64,000 nucleotides of DNA from Synaphobranchus kaupii. Its lineage: Eukaryota; Chordata; Actinopteri; Anguilliformes; Synaphobranchidae. Positions 10,546 to 22,529 of this stretch are shown in pieces. A program made the translations under genes and the position numbers. Every line of letters begins with the position of its first letter. The stretch's first letter is position 1. Location: positions 53,837,579 through 53,901,578 of the forward strand of contig CM056379.1 of NCBI GenBank assembly GCA_029718625.1, written 5' to 3'. A model generated the notes under the pieces. That model was not told where the DNA came from, did not search any database, and saw only the letters and a list, made by a program, of their open reading frames with translations.

Positions 10546-12022
10546 CCCGACGGCAACCTCCTCCTCCTGGACCGGAAACCGGGGTGGCTGGTACCCTAAG
10601 CAGGGAAGCTCCCAGGTCCTGATTGGTCCGCTCCGTCTGACTGTTCGACTGGGGGTGATATCCCAACGACAGGCTGGCTGAGGCGCCCAGGGCCACGCAA
10701 AACGCCCTCCAGACATGGGAGGAGAACTGGGGCCCACGGTCCGAGATGATGTCGGAGGGGATCCTGTGCAGGGGGACGAAGTGGGCCGCCTTGGAGAACT
10801 GGTCCACGATGGTGAGGATGGCAGTGTTGCCATCCGATGGGGGCAGACTGGTGACAAAGTTTACCCCGATGTGGCTCCAAGGACGGCCCGGGACAGGGAG
10901 GGGGCGAAGGAGGCCAGCGGGAGGCTGGTGGGAGGCCTTGCTCCTGGCGCACACCGGGCAGGCGAGGACGTAGGCACAGGTATCCCCCTTCAGGGTGGGC
11001 CACCAGAAACTCCTCCTGACCAGGGCGGTCGTCCTCGCGATCCCTGGGTGGCAGGCCAGATGGGAGGCGTGGGCCCACTGGAGGACGTGGGAGCGGACGG
11101 AGTTGGGGACAAACAGAGAAGTGTTAGGGTTATTGCGGGGGTCCGGGTGGGTAGCCTGGGCGGCCTTCACAACGTCCTCGATCTCCCAGGAGACCGCAGC
11201 CACAACGCAGGATGCCGGGATGATGGGCTCAGGATCAACAGATCTGGCATGGGGGGAAAACACGCGGGACAGGGCATCCGGTTTGATGTTACGGGAACCT
11301 GGGCGAAAGGTGACTGTGAAATTAAACCGGGCAAAAAACAGGGACCAGCGTGCTTGGCGAGAATTGAGCCTTTTAGTGGATTTTATGTACAGGAGATTGC
11401 GGTGGTCAGTCAGGACAAGGAATGGTTTACCTGCCCCCTCCAGCCAGTGCCGCCACTCCTCCAATGCAAGCTTGATGGCTAACAACTCCCGGTCCCCAAC
11501 GTCATAGTTATGTTCCGCCGGGGTGAGTCTCTGGGAGAAGTAGGCACATGGGTGTAGCTTACTGTCCTGGGCTGCTCAGTGTGACAGGACCGCCCCTATG
11601 CCAGTGTCGGAGGCGTCTACCTCGACGACAAACTGGCGGTCAGGGTCCGGATGACAGAGGATGGGAGCCGGGGAAAACCGGGTCTTGAGCAGGTTGAATG
11701 CCTGTTGAGCCTCGGAATTCCAACGGAAAGGGACTGAAGTGGAGATTAGTTTGGTGAGAGGAGCTGCAACAACGCTATAATTGCGGATGAAGCGGCGGTA
11801 AAAATTTGCAAAGCCCAAAAACTGCTGGAGATGCTTACGTTTGGCCGGTTGGGGCCAGTCCGTGACGGCTTGGATTTTCGCAGGGTCTGCTTGGATCTTC
11901 CCCTCCTCCACAATGAAGCCCAGGAATGAAACTGAAGAGGCGTGAAAACTGCACTTCTCAGCCTTGACGAACAATTTATTCTCCAGGAGTCTTTGGAGAA
12001 CCTGACGGACATATAACGATGT
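10546..12022 (-). pseudogene. Ty3/gypsy pol remnant: RT end, RNase H, integrase
   Basis: This is a decayed polyprotein gene of a Ty3/gypsy retrotransposon. In order it keeps the thumb of the reverse transcriptase ([16 protein letters not shown]), the RNase H start ([15 protein letters not shown]), the RNase H end ([20 protein letters not shown]), the integrase zinc-binding HHCC region ([16 protein letters not shown]) and the catalytic core. Breaks are visible: one in-frame TGA near 11576 in RNase H; the first catalytic integrase aspartate replaced by asparagine (GVNFVT); a short deletion before the second aspartate (SDRGPQF); the glutamate retained (SQTERTN) with D35E spacing. After the core, a frameshift and deletion join it to a C-terminal phrase GYQPPRFP, and then to the minisatellite. 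Protease and most of the RT are missing. Confidence 0.9.
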
Positions 12023-12320
12023 CGCATTGGTGGAGAAACTCACGGCACTTTCCCAGGTCCCCTAGGTAATGCTCGGGGTGTTGAACTCGCGGTTCCTTGC
12101 CAGAAGGGGGTGGTGATGCTGCGGGCTGCAGCTCCGGAGCAGGTGGTGTGGGGACGGCGTGGGCCCTTGGGAGAGGGAGATGAATCGACATCTGACTCAT
12201 TAGGTCCAAGAGATTCTTCAGAGTCTCCTGGACGTCATCCATGCGATGGCTCAGTTGATCGCTGACAGCGTTCTGGCAGGCGAGGGCGTGATGGATCTGA
12301 TCCAAGTCGGCGGAGTCCAT
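12021..12320 (-). pseudogene. Ty3/gypsy gag, N-terminal fragment
   Basis: The ATG at 12320 opens a frame that starts MDSADLDQIHHALACQ, continues through a proline-rich stretch (residues 49-75) and reaches [19 protein letters not shown]. That last motif resembles the start of the capsid-like domain of fish gypsy gag proteins (a PExYxG then CRxFLxQC pattern). The frame then runs directly into reverse transcriptase sequence in another frame, so most of gag, the protease and the RT fingers and palm are deleted. The start lies just after the putative 5' LTR, as expected for gag. The copy cannot be autonomous. Confidence 0.75.
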
Positions 12321-12324
12321 AGCT

Positions 12325-13413
12325 GGCCAGTTCGGTTCCGAGTATGAACTGGACTCAAATGCACGACTCGAACACAGGAAATTCCAATACTCAATTATTT
12401 TATTGCTTCGACCAGAATCCCTCCTGAAGCATAGGGAGAATAAGGAAAGTCAGTTATGGTTCTGAGCAGGAACTGGACTCAATACAGACAGACAATACAG
12501 AGAGCGCTAGGCTCTAATAAATTATTGCTTCAACCAGAATCCCTCCTGAAGCATAGGGAGACATAAATGACAAACAGTCCAGGTGATGGGTACAGCAGGG
12601 GAACAGCGGGAGCAGGAGAGGCCGGGGGCTGGTGATGGTGACAGGAAACCGGGCAAGCTGAGCAGAGGTGGAGCGGGGAGCGGGAACCAGGGCAGAGCAG
12701 AGTGGCAGGAGCAGTTGCAGGTTAGCTGAGCGGGGTCCGGGCTGGGCGTGTACGCAGCAGCAGGACAGCACCGGCAGCAGCACAAGCAGGAGGCGGGCAC
12801 CGCCGCAGAGTGGAAGAGCTGGGGCTCCGACTACATGCACATGGCAGGTGGTTTGGCAGGAAACAGCAGCACAAGCAGGGAATGCAAACAACTGCAGGTT
12901 GGTAGACTCAAAGCAGACAAGAGTTAGTACAGCGAGGCAGGACAGACCGAACAGCGAGAAGCGCGTTCCTGGCGAGAGCTTGAAAAAGCTGCAGCTCAAA
13001 ACCTGACAGAGTAGAAGGGCGAGTTAATGCCAGAGTGCAAGACAAAGGGTTTTAAATGCAGGACTAGACTAGATACTAAGTATCCCCAAGACAAGACCAG
13101 AGGTATTCACAAGGAGAGTTAACGAAGTGGCACAGGACAAAGAACACCGGGTGACTAAATACAAACATTAACAAGTATCAATTAGGTGCCGCGTGCCAAT
13201 GTATGCGTGAGTGATTAACGGAGCAGAGAGTGTGTGGAATGCATGCGGAAAGGGGGAAAGGGATAGGCGGATGAAGAGTAGTGGAACAGAGTGACACGAA
13301 AGGGAAAAAACCATGCCCAACCTGCAGCACGAGGGAAACAAACTAGGGAGAGACATGATACGAAAGGAGACAGGTAAAACAGGAAACAAGAGGACGCGAG
13401 TGAGAACATCACA
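12325..13413 (-). mobile_element. Putative 5' LTR of the deleted gypsy element
   Basis: Upstream of gag on the minus strand lies about 1.1 kb without pol or gag sequence. It probably starts TGTGATGTTCTCACTCG at 13413 and ends shortly before the gag ATG. It shares GAGTCGTGCATTT with the solo LTR at 5909-6981. A polyadenylation-type AATAAA lies on the minus strand near 12400. The exact 3' edge and primer-binding site are not clear. No matching 3' LTR is visible left of the minisatellite, so that half has been lost. A purine-rich, CAG-containing stretch (12600-12960) produces spurious open frames on both strands. Confidence 0.55.
12334..12577. repeat. About 122-bp tandem duplication in the LTR
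   Basis: ATTGCTTCGACCAGAATCCC at 12402 recurs as ATTGCTTCAACCAGAATCCC at 12524. The phrase GAACTGGACTCAA also occurs twice at the same offset of about 122 bp. The duplicated block includes the end of the LTR with its polyadenylation region. Confidence 0.75.
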
Positions 13414-15453
13414 GGCCTTTGACTTTTTAAACACAAATGACAAAAAAAATTGAGGTTATAATTCAAGTATCTTGTGCAGAGCACAAGGATACCAGTAGCT
13501 TCTCACACCTCAACCATTTGCTTACAAGGCCAAACAAGCCATGCTGCCACCCCCTCACAGCCAGAATTTGTCCAACTCAGGTACAGCACCCGGATTGTGT
13601 ATGTTCTTGCTTTATCACACTGAATTGGTGTCATAGTGTGTGATGTAGTGTATGGCTGTAAAAAACACGAGTGCAGGCGAGTAAACAAGAGAGCTGAGCA
13701 AAAGGAGCTGCTCTCTTTCAGTGGCCCACAGACATTGTCTGTCAAAAATGCTGATGTAACAGACACAGTTACCATAGTGCAGAAGGGACCAGGACCCAGA
13801 GTCCATGAGGGAGGACACAGAGGACCAAACCACCCACCCTGCATCACTGTTTGTTGATCACTTTCAATTCACGTGGCGTGAGTCTCTCAATGTCCAGGCT
13901 CACCTGCTGTTGCCGCTGATCCATGGTTCAAAAGTTAAAAGGCATATTTGTGTCCTGCAGGCTCATACTCACTGCAGGGACCAGCCCTTCCAGGCCTTGG
14001 TCTGCAGGGTCAGTTGGCTCCCATTGCTCCTGTATCTTAATTGTTCAGTAGATGCCCTCATGTTCATAGGATGTCAGATCATCCTTCATTTCAGCCATGT
14101 ATCCGTCACTAATGGGACATTACACCTGCCATAAATCTTACTGTTATCTGCTCCTCTGGGACTGAGCTTGTCTACCCCCTGATTCAATAATGCTTGATTT
14201 ATTTTCATTGATTAAGGACCAAGGTGTTAAGGCCGTTTGTTTGTTGTACCTCACACTCCTGTACTGTGGCAGTCATTTTCAGATCAATTCCGGACAGTGC
14301 AAGAGAAAGTTCTCTTTAACTAAAAATAATAATAACCTGAAAATATCAATTAAAAGAGCTAAATGACTGTGCACAGACATGGACTAGACATGTTTTTTTG
14401 TTTTTTTTATTGTGACTTGGCAACTGGTTTCATACCGAAGTAGCATTAATGAAATGTTGGCACAGATTTGGAGAAAAACAAAGGAGAGCCAAACAGGAAT
14501 TACAAGGGAGTAGGAACATTGGAACTTAGGTTTAATGAATCCATTGCACCTCATTTGGGTTGCACTTATTTTTTAATTTTTGCACTTATTTCTTTTGTCC
14601 ATAAGAATTGCTATTTGAAGAGAGGGATTTGGAGAGAACAATTGAGTGACGAAGATAGACTCAGACAGGAAAGTGGATGTTCCCTGGAAAGTTGCTTAGC
14701 AACCCTGTTCTCCCAGCATGGAGTAGGTGCGGTATATCATCAGAATCACATAGGAAGGTGCGCTTATACAAAGCAAAGTGCCTTCCTCTTCTGCCTGAAC
14801 TGAAGTATTGTGTTGAGGGGCATAGGTACCACAGATGAAGGTACATGTAAAGACACTCTTTCTGTGTCATGCTGAGCTGCAGGAGACTACAGTCCAATCC
14901 TGTTAGACATCACAGTGCTGAGGGATCCTTTTCAGCAGGCCTGGAGGTATCAGAGGAGACTGAAAACTCCAACCTTCCCAATGAGCCGTTATGCTGCCTT
15001 TTCACTTCCATTGAACTGAGAGACCCCACACTATTAATAGACAACCCATTTATTACCGAGGAAAGTTTTGTCTCCCTCTCTGGAACAACTGGTAAGGATT
15101 TTCTATTGAAAAGGAGATTTTCGATAGTTTTTTTTAAGGAGCATGGTTTTATTCCATCTCATTTGTATTGCTGTGGACTTGAATTAGGGTCCTGATAATG
15201 TTTTGGAGGTTGAAAGATAGTGCTGAGTCATAAATTAGCAATGCACTTCTATCCATTAGTGTCAGACAGTGGCCTTTATTAATGTGTGCTATTGTAGGGT
15301 CAGGAAGCAAAAAAAAAAAGATTTGATATGAACAGTAATACAAGGAATAATAATTATGAAACAGGAAGGCTCCTGTATAGCCTCCACAGTTTAAATTAGT
15401 AATAAGTTTACACTTGAATCAGCAAACAATATAGATCACTATAGAAATAAATA
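13414..15453. other. No recognisable gene
   Basis: No domain, RNA gene or element ends were recognised. Open frames of up to 114 codons overlap one another on both strands and lack coding character. A run of Ts near 14394-14408 is the only low-complexity feature. Confidence 0.4.
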
Positions 15454-15976
15454 CAAACCCCAATTCCAAAAAAGTTGGGACAGTATGTAAAATGCACAAA
15501 AAAGCAGAAAGCAGTGATTTGTAAATTCTCTTTTACATATATTTAATTGAAAACAGTATAAAGAAAAGATATTTAATGTTTTACCTTATCAACTTTATTG
15601 ATTTTTTGAAAAACATTTGTAAATATACGCTAATTCCGAATTAAGAGTCCTTTGATGTCCTTTTATACAGTATATATCCAGTCATGAAATCATCACCTGT
15701 TTACCTGTGGAATGTTCCAATCAGGTGTTTTTTTAACTTCCCTGTCTTTTTTTTTGCCCCTGTCCCAATTTTTTTGGGAATGTGTTGCAAGCATCAAATT
15801 CAGAATTAGCGTATATATTTACAAAAATCGATAAGTTGATAAGGGAAAACATTAAATATATTTTCTTTGTACTGTTTTCAATTAAATATATGTAAAACAG
15901 AATTTACAAAATTTTACTGCTTTCTGCTTTTATGTGCATTTTACATACTGTCACAACTTTTTTGGGAATTGGTTTG
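15454..15976. mobile_element. Palindromic TA-flanked DNA element (MITE-like)
   Basis: The left end CAAACCCCAATTCCAAAAAA and the inverted right end (TTTTTTGGGAATTGGTTTG) form long imperfect inverted repeats that extend inward for about 200 bp each, for example GTATGTAAAATGCACA on the left against TGTGCATTTTACATAC on the right. Both sides are flanked by TA (15452-15453 and 15977-15978), the duplication expected for Tc1/mariner. No coding sequence remains in the 523 bp. Family placement rests on the TA flank and on memory of similar fish repeats. Confidence 0.75.
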
Positions 15977-16199
15977 TACTTAGAATTACGTTGAATCAGC
16001 ATTACTGACGGACTGTATGCACAGATATTTGCTAGGGAGTAGAAATAACCCTGGAATTGGCCATTCTCAGAAGTGGTGTTTGCTGCCTGTTCCTTTATGC
16101 TACAGTTCCAGACGGTTCAATCAGCAGCATCTCCTGTTTGGGCCTTAACATGATTGTGCGAAGAAAATGGAAATACAGAACACAAAACTTTAAGGCTAT

Positions 16200-17104
16200 G
16201 GGCTCTAGTTTGATGGTTTTAGCGCACGGTCTAAAACACATGCCATTTAGGGCGTGTCCAACTCTTCTTTTGCTAGATAGACGGCGGATAATTTGTAAAA
16301 GTAAGTAAGGTTCAGGTTTTTTAACCATATCGAGAAATAAAAAAAACCTTATACACAGTGAATCCCCGGGGACTGTAGGCTATTTGAAAAAACATTTGTA
16401 AAAATGCATTCATGTGATTTAAAAATTCTGAATAAATGCAATATTTGCTGGACAACGTTTTGAACTTTTTTCAATCAAAACCATTCAATTTACCTACAGG
16501 CTGTAGATGAAGAAGGCTGTATCGTTACTTTACACCTGTCTTATGATCCAGACATCTGAAAGCACATTTTCAGCACTCCAAATGTGTGTTTTCGTGAGTT
16601 TTTGATTGAATGACAAATATAGATGTTATCAGCAAAGTTTTCAATGGATAGCCAGATAAATTTTTCAGGCAGCATTTCCCTTTGCTGAGGGACAGGTGGT
16701 CCTTGACCGATGGATCATTTTATTATTATGCAATTTTTTGATATACACAATAATAATATTTCACATTGTAATCTTGATATTTTTATGCATGTTTGTGTGT
16801 GCAACAGACAAGAGAGTGTACGTGCGTTGTGCACATACCTATGTAGACGCATTTTACTATCATAATATTGCGCCATTAAAATAACATTAAAACAAACTGG
16901 AACATGACTTAAGACCAGGTTTCTGTTGGTTTTAGCACAAAACGCTTTCAGATGCACCTGACCACACCTTATCTTAAGACCAACCTGCCCACCTGCTATT
17001 TAAACAACGTGGGTGCTGGATGGTAAAATGACAACTTCGGCAGTCTGAAACTAGCAAAGACACTTGCATTTGGGTTACCCGCTGCCTAATGTAAGATCGA
17101 GCCC
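16200..17104. mobile_element. PIF/Harbinger-like element with TAT duplication
   Basis: The left end GGGCTCTAGTTTGATGG and the right end (read inward on the minus strand, GGGCTCGATCTTACATTAGG) share the GGGCTC(T/G)A terminus of the other Harbinger-type copies here. TAT flanks both sides (16197-16199 and 17105-17107). Internal sequence around 16318-16640 is also present at about 44340-44600, so the two are copies of one family. No transposase is recognisable in its 905 bp. Confidence 0.65.
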
Positions 17105-17379
17105 TATGTCCCTCACATGTATTTACCTCAATCCCTTGTGTACAAACATAAAAAACACAACACTGCAGGAAGGGCTGCTGAAAATAGCTGCCAAATTGTT
17201 ATTTATGTGTGGTTAATCCCAGGCGTATGGACCATCTAGGAAATCTTTAGATGTTCTTATGCAGGCTTACTGAAGGCTGTCAGTCTATTCTCAGAGGAAG
17301 AAGAAAAATTGACTGTGCTGTCCACTGGATTGTATGTCTCCACCAAAGGCTCTTTGTGAGATGTCTTATGTGTAAAATC

Positions 17380-17448
17380 TATAAAAGGGGGCAAAGTTTA
17401 AGAAATCCACCTAGGAAGGCTTACAACACATCAACACTTCTTGTAAGT
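17380..17448 (+). promoter_or_regulatory. Possible TATA promoter, short exon and splice donor
   Basis: TATAAAAGGGGGC at 17380 is a strong TATA-box match. About 30 bp downstream begins a short purine-pyrimidine mixed stretch that ends at a consensus splice donor, CTT followed by GTAAGTTTG (GTAAGT at 17443-17448). That spacing fits a small untranslated first exon of roughly 30 nucleotides. No acceptor or coding exon could be linked to it downstream before the LTR at 18180, so this may be chance. Confidence 0.2.
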
Positions 17449-18179
17449 TTGATCAGCACTACAGTCAAGAGGTAAAAAACAATCAACAAACTTTTTTTTT
17501 GAGAAAAATGTATTGTCAAGATCATGTGCACACACTGCTGTCTACATTCTAAAGCTCCATTTCCAGCTCCATTTCTCCAAGCTAGGATTTTGAAGTATGG
17601 ATGCTTTCTTTATTTGTTTTGATAAGGGGGGTGGGGTGGGGGGTTGTGTTATATGCACCTGCAACTTGGGGGTTCATGTAATTCACATGTCCATTTGTAT
17701 GTTTTTTTTTCCGTCAGGACAATATAAAAGGGATTTAGTCATAGTTTTTATTTCTCACAAGCTTTTTATTATTATTATCGTTATTGTCATAAAAAATGCC
17801 TTTTTGTGAACAAGATTAACATTGGTAGCTAGCTATAAAACTAGTTTGTCATTTTCAGCCAGCCTAACAGCTACCTTATTAGCAAGCAACCTCTTGACAG
17901 CAGGCACAATAAATTTATAAAACAATAAAAAAGGCTCTGTATTTGGTATTTCAAAAGCAAAATAAACATGTGAAACACTGATATATGCAAATGGTTAGTG
18001 TTTCTTTCAACAATAGTGGGTTTATATCCAGAAATATGTGAATGAAAAACTTATGGACTTAGGTTAAGTACAGTAGGAGGATGCGAAACAATATGGTGCT
18101 GAGTGTTAATGACATTACATGAAACCAACCTGTAACAAAAAGTTAAATGAAATCCTGCACAAAAGATGCATGTTCTAAG

Positions 18180-19454
18180 TGTAATGGTGGCGTGACGTGT
18201 GAGGTAGGAGGGGCCAAACGCAGCAAGGGGATTCATTAAGCACTAGGCCACTAGGACGGGAAACCCCGTAATTACGGGAAGGATACAAGACAGGGAACAC
18301 ACGTACCAAAGCTACTAACCGGCTCACTGTCACACGCCAATGAGTAGAAACGCAAACGCCAGGTTTCTCAGTAAGAAAACCAAACAAGGCGAATGGAACA
18401 AAGAACTGCTACCCTATACTTCTACGAGCTAAGTAACTCAGTAAAAGTGTGAACGCCCGATCTCCCAGGAGAGAGAAACATTTTACAGGCGAATAGTGCA
18501 GAGATCTGTGGTCCCATACTTCTACGAGCTAAGTAACTAAAAGGGCCAGCAATAATAAACGCCCTGCCTCAGTAATGAGGCGTTAGAATAGGCGGGTAGC
18601 ATAAATGGTACAAATAAAACACACAGCCAACAAACCCTGCAAAATAATAGGAGATAGTATACGAGGAGGCGAAAGGGACAGAGATCTAACGTTCCAAGGC
18701 TACTCTCAGACTCGCAGTCACACACAAACATGTCCACAACATCGACTACAGTTCCGAACAAAATCGCCAAAAGCTCCATGTATGGAGACAGGTACCGAAA
18801 GGAACGAACAGGACAGGTGCACCGGACATTTACCGGCTAAAAGACTAACGCAAGCTTAATAGAAAATACACGCCCTGCCTCTCAGAATAAATAAAGCCCT
18901 ACCTGTCAGTACGATAAAAACGCCCGGGTCTCTTAGTAAAAAATGACTATACAAATACACCCACAAACAAACAAAGATTCCACTTTCACAGAAGAAAGCA
19001 GACAGAGAGAGGAGGAAGAGACAGAAAAGGCAAAAAGGTCTAGGCAACGGAAGAAAGGAAAGACCAGAAAGCGGAGACAGAAAAGAGCCAGGGGGGAAGA
19101 GTCCTAATATATCCACAAAGGCAAGTCCTGCATTACTCCAATAAAACACTCTGTAGAAAAAAATGGTCTCCTAAAAAACCTAGACCTAATCATACTGGCT
19201 AAGCAATCAAAGGGCAAAATAATACCACACACAAAACAGGACAAATAATGCCAGACAATACAAATTAATATCAAAGCACAGAACGGAGGAAAACATGGGC
19301 TTAAATAGCTCCAAGGTAACCACGCACAGGTGTGATGCTGAGAGAAGCTCCGCAATCAAGACGGGGCGGAGCAAACATCCACTAAAAGGGCAGCGCCCTC
19401 GCATGGCTACCAAGGAAACCAACCGCAAGGGAAAAAGGGTCACAAACCATGACA
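18180..19454 (-). mobile_element. 1.27-kb LTR-like element (TGTCATGGTTTGTGACCC family)
   Basis: On the minus strand the sequence starts TGTCATGGTTTGTGACCC at 19454 and ends CACGCCACCATTACA at 18180, giving TG...CA ends. A related sequence lies at about 33840-34785. Internal duplication is visible: CTTCTACGAGCTAAGTAACT occurs near 18419 and again near 18520. An upstream TATTTAAG-like box lies about 160 bp from the 5' end on the minus strand. I could not find a clean target duplication. No coding region is present; the short frames inside carry no domain. Confidence 0.6.
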
Positions 19455-21764
19455 GTCAGTCCCGTAATTGAACACAATGAAAAACAAGCATGGCAGCTAA
19501 AGCAGTTTTACACAATGTAGTAAATTCAATAAAAGAAAAGTGTCCTTAGAAGTATTAAAATGTGAAGATAAAAATTCAGTTTAACAGTTTAAACAAATCT
19601 AAAGCAAGATCTTTTCAACTTTATTTTCTCACCTTGGCAAATGACAAGAGCACAGTATTTCAGTATTGCTCAGTGTTGAAGCACTACTGAGGGAAATACT
19701 TGCAATGGTGTTGGTATGTGTGGTTTTTGGCTGCTATGGATATTAATGGAATAAGCCTTAGATGTGTCAACTCTACTATGTGCTGCTTTTTAAGTCTGTG
19801 ACTGGTCACTTTTGAAACCGTTTGCAGTGTATCCCTTAGATTTGATTTTAACAATGGGTACACATTTAAAAAAAAATCTATCCTGCTTACTTAGGTTATG
19901 TAAAACTGTTGGCTAAGGGAATTTGAGTTGAATACAGTTTGTAAAGCAATTTATTTTCATATCAAGAAACAGACTCATATGGTGTATGCTACAGGGGATG
20001 GATATGCAATGCATAAAGTGTGCTGAAACAAAAACAGTGCTGCGTGTATCCGAACAGGTTACCTAGGATTTTCCAGCAGTGCAAGCTAATACTGGCTTAT
20101 TAAAGTGTGTAATCTTTATAATAGCTAATCAAACATCAAACTTACATGCCCCCAGAGACCAAGGCTTGCTGATATGTCTCCAACTGATCTCAATGATATC
20201 ATAAAGCACAAAGCAAATTTCAATTTATTTAAAAACACATTACGCAAGTATTTTTGACATTATCTGCTTTAACAACACCAACAGCTGGGAACACAACAAA
20301 AACAGGGCAGGGCCAGAAAAAAGACTTTAAAAAAGACCTGTTTGGAACATTCCACAAGTAAACGTGAGTCCATCTGAATAATAAATTAGGACAAGTAGGA
20401 AAAAGAAGGAGCAGATGCTAGGTATCGTCGGGTTTGAAGTTGATAAAATGTAACATTTTTATTTTGTTGATGCCAACATTTGGCTGTGACGTTGCAGTAG
20501 CCTACTTCAGGGTGATGCTGGTGTTTCAACAGAACAGTTCAAAGATGGAAAAAGGAAAACCCTCACTCACAAAAATATTTGAGAATGGCAAACCGGTAAA
20601 TAATGTTAAATCAATCTAAAAATAAATAAGATTTTAATGAGCGTTGGTTTTCCTTTGCTATGTTTACCTTATATATATCAGGGTTGTTGACAGCAGCAGT
20701 TAATGTCCATGACAAACGTTTGTTATATCTACACTTTTAACACTGTTATTACTATTATCCCCAGCTCATTCAAACATTTTATTTGCCACCTTTTTTCCCG
20801 GTGAGGGGGTTGTTGTTCGTGATATAGTGGCCCGGTCCCACACTCTCGCCCTCCTATCGTGACACCACTCCTCTGCCCCTAGCCTATATATGTTTTTATT
20901 TTATTTTGACAGACAAGTAGAAGGCCACGATGCAAAATACAACAGACGCTGCTGCATTTACACTGGTAAATGAATAACACACAACTCAAGAATGTGCACT
21001 GCACTTTACGCCAAGCTATATCGGGACCTTTAAATTAGGCCCACGCCAGGTGTATTGCCCCAAAACGCGGTAGGCCTATTGAACTTCATGAACTCAATCT
21101 GATCTGGTCAATCAAAATAATTGTAGCAGTTAGGCTACAGTTTGTGTATAAACCCAGTCTCATGTCAACATAAAAAGTGCAACGTGCCATAATTTGCATA
21201 CGCTCACTGTAAATAAGACAACAGGGCCTGACTTTTCGATAAATGCATAGCCTACTGATCAGTCCAATCAGATTGAAACGTAAGAGCCTACTCATTGCCT
21301 CTTTCTTTTTTGCGATTTGCTCGCTGGTGTGAAAGCTATCCCAGGTTACACCGGTCAATCAATTAAAATCCAGATTCTCACTTCTTTTCTTTCTCACTCA
21401 GTTGTCTGACACCACTGATGTAGCATACAAGCAGTTCACATGTGAAACATTGGAAAATAACATTTTATAAAGTAGGCCTAGAGGTAGAATACATCTATTA
21501 GACTATATTAGTAATTTAGCAATTATTTATTTATTGTATTATTAGCCTTTTTGGTGAAACACTTCGGGAGCCATATGATTTCAAGGAGCCAAGTATGGGT
21601 TGAGAACCATAGGTTCTCGACCACTGTTATACCATGCTTTTTACGCTCTATGTCTGACAAGCCTGCGAGTGTTGCTCTCCCCCATGTGCGCCCTCCTGCA
21701 CGAGTGGAAATGAATAAAATTTAAATACTTGTCAACCGTTTTGAAAAATATTTGAGAATTCCGG
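19455..21764. other. No recognisable gene
   Basis: This interval is AT-rich and holds no gene or element family I can name. A plus frame of 61 codons at 20434-20619 and a minus frame of 90 codons at 21086-21358 have no recognisable features. Confidence 0.4.
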
Positions 21765-21925
21765 TCCTTGGCTGCCTGTCAACCTATATGCGAAGTTTCA
21801 TCCAAATCGGATCAGAACTGTAGCTGCTAAGGCTGTTACGGACACAGACAGACAGATAGACACACAGACGTGAGTGATTACAATACCCCCGCTTGCAGTG
21901 CAATGCGTGTGGGTGTAAAAAGGCC
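21765..21925 (+). repeat. Tail of an unidentified LINE-like dispersed repeat
   Basis: The phrase GCGAAGTTTCATCCAAATCG, followed by a run of ACAGACAGACAGATAGACAC and then a GTGAGTGATTACAATACCCC segment, resembles the 3' tail of a widespread non-LTR-type repeat in animal genomes. No coding part is attached. The assignment comes from memory of the pattern and is tentative. Confidence 0.35.
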
Positions 21926-22529
21926 CTTTTTCTGTTTTTAGATCGCTAAAACTCCATCTCCCATAGTGCTTCCCCTTTCATGTTGATGAAATGTCCTCTA
22001 TTGGACCGTTGTCATGCCACTGGCAGGGTGTCTCTCGTGATCTGTCATTTTGACCCGCACGATTTAAAAGCCCCATTAAAGGCAATGACAATTTCCCAAA
22101 TCAATTCTTTCTTTGACAGACAGACAGCCTGTGATTAGATGGGAAAATAACTATCGAACTGGCCATGTAGAGAAGACTAGCAACCTGCAAACAATGTCAA
22201 GCTGCGGTTATTTTGGAACGTTATTTTGGAATTCCCAAAAGACAGGCTGGCCGAGGAAGGATAATGTCATTGTAGTTGTTGTATCTGGTACACAAATCTG
22301 ATAGTTTGTTCATAACTACGTTATTGTTTAAAAAGTAATGAAAAGCTGCATGTCGCTCATTTGCTGATGATGGGAAGACTTGTAATTTTGTGGTTACAGA
22401 ACAATTCAATTCTTGAATTGCTTATATGATGCTGTCGCTTTTGCCCTCTATGATGAAATGTGCTAGCATAGCATTTAGTAGTATACCAGAAAAGGCATTC
22501 AACGAGACTTTTACCGCCCTATAGGAAAT

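Noticed and set aside
9412..10622. Four long open frames on both strands (363-376 codons and a 674-codon frame)
   Set aside because: They arise because the 48-bp unit is divisible by three and lacks stops. Frames on both strands over the same repeat cannot all be genes.
12514..13006. 161-codon minus and 112-codon plus frames
   Set aside because: They overlap on opposite strands inside the putative LTR and are rich in low-complexity CAG-type sequence.
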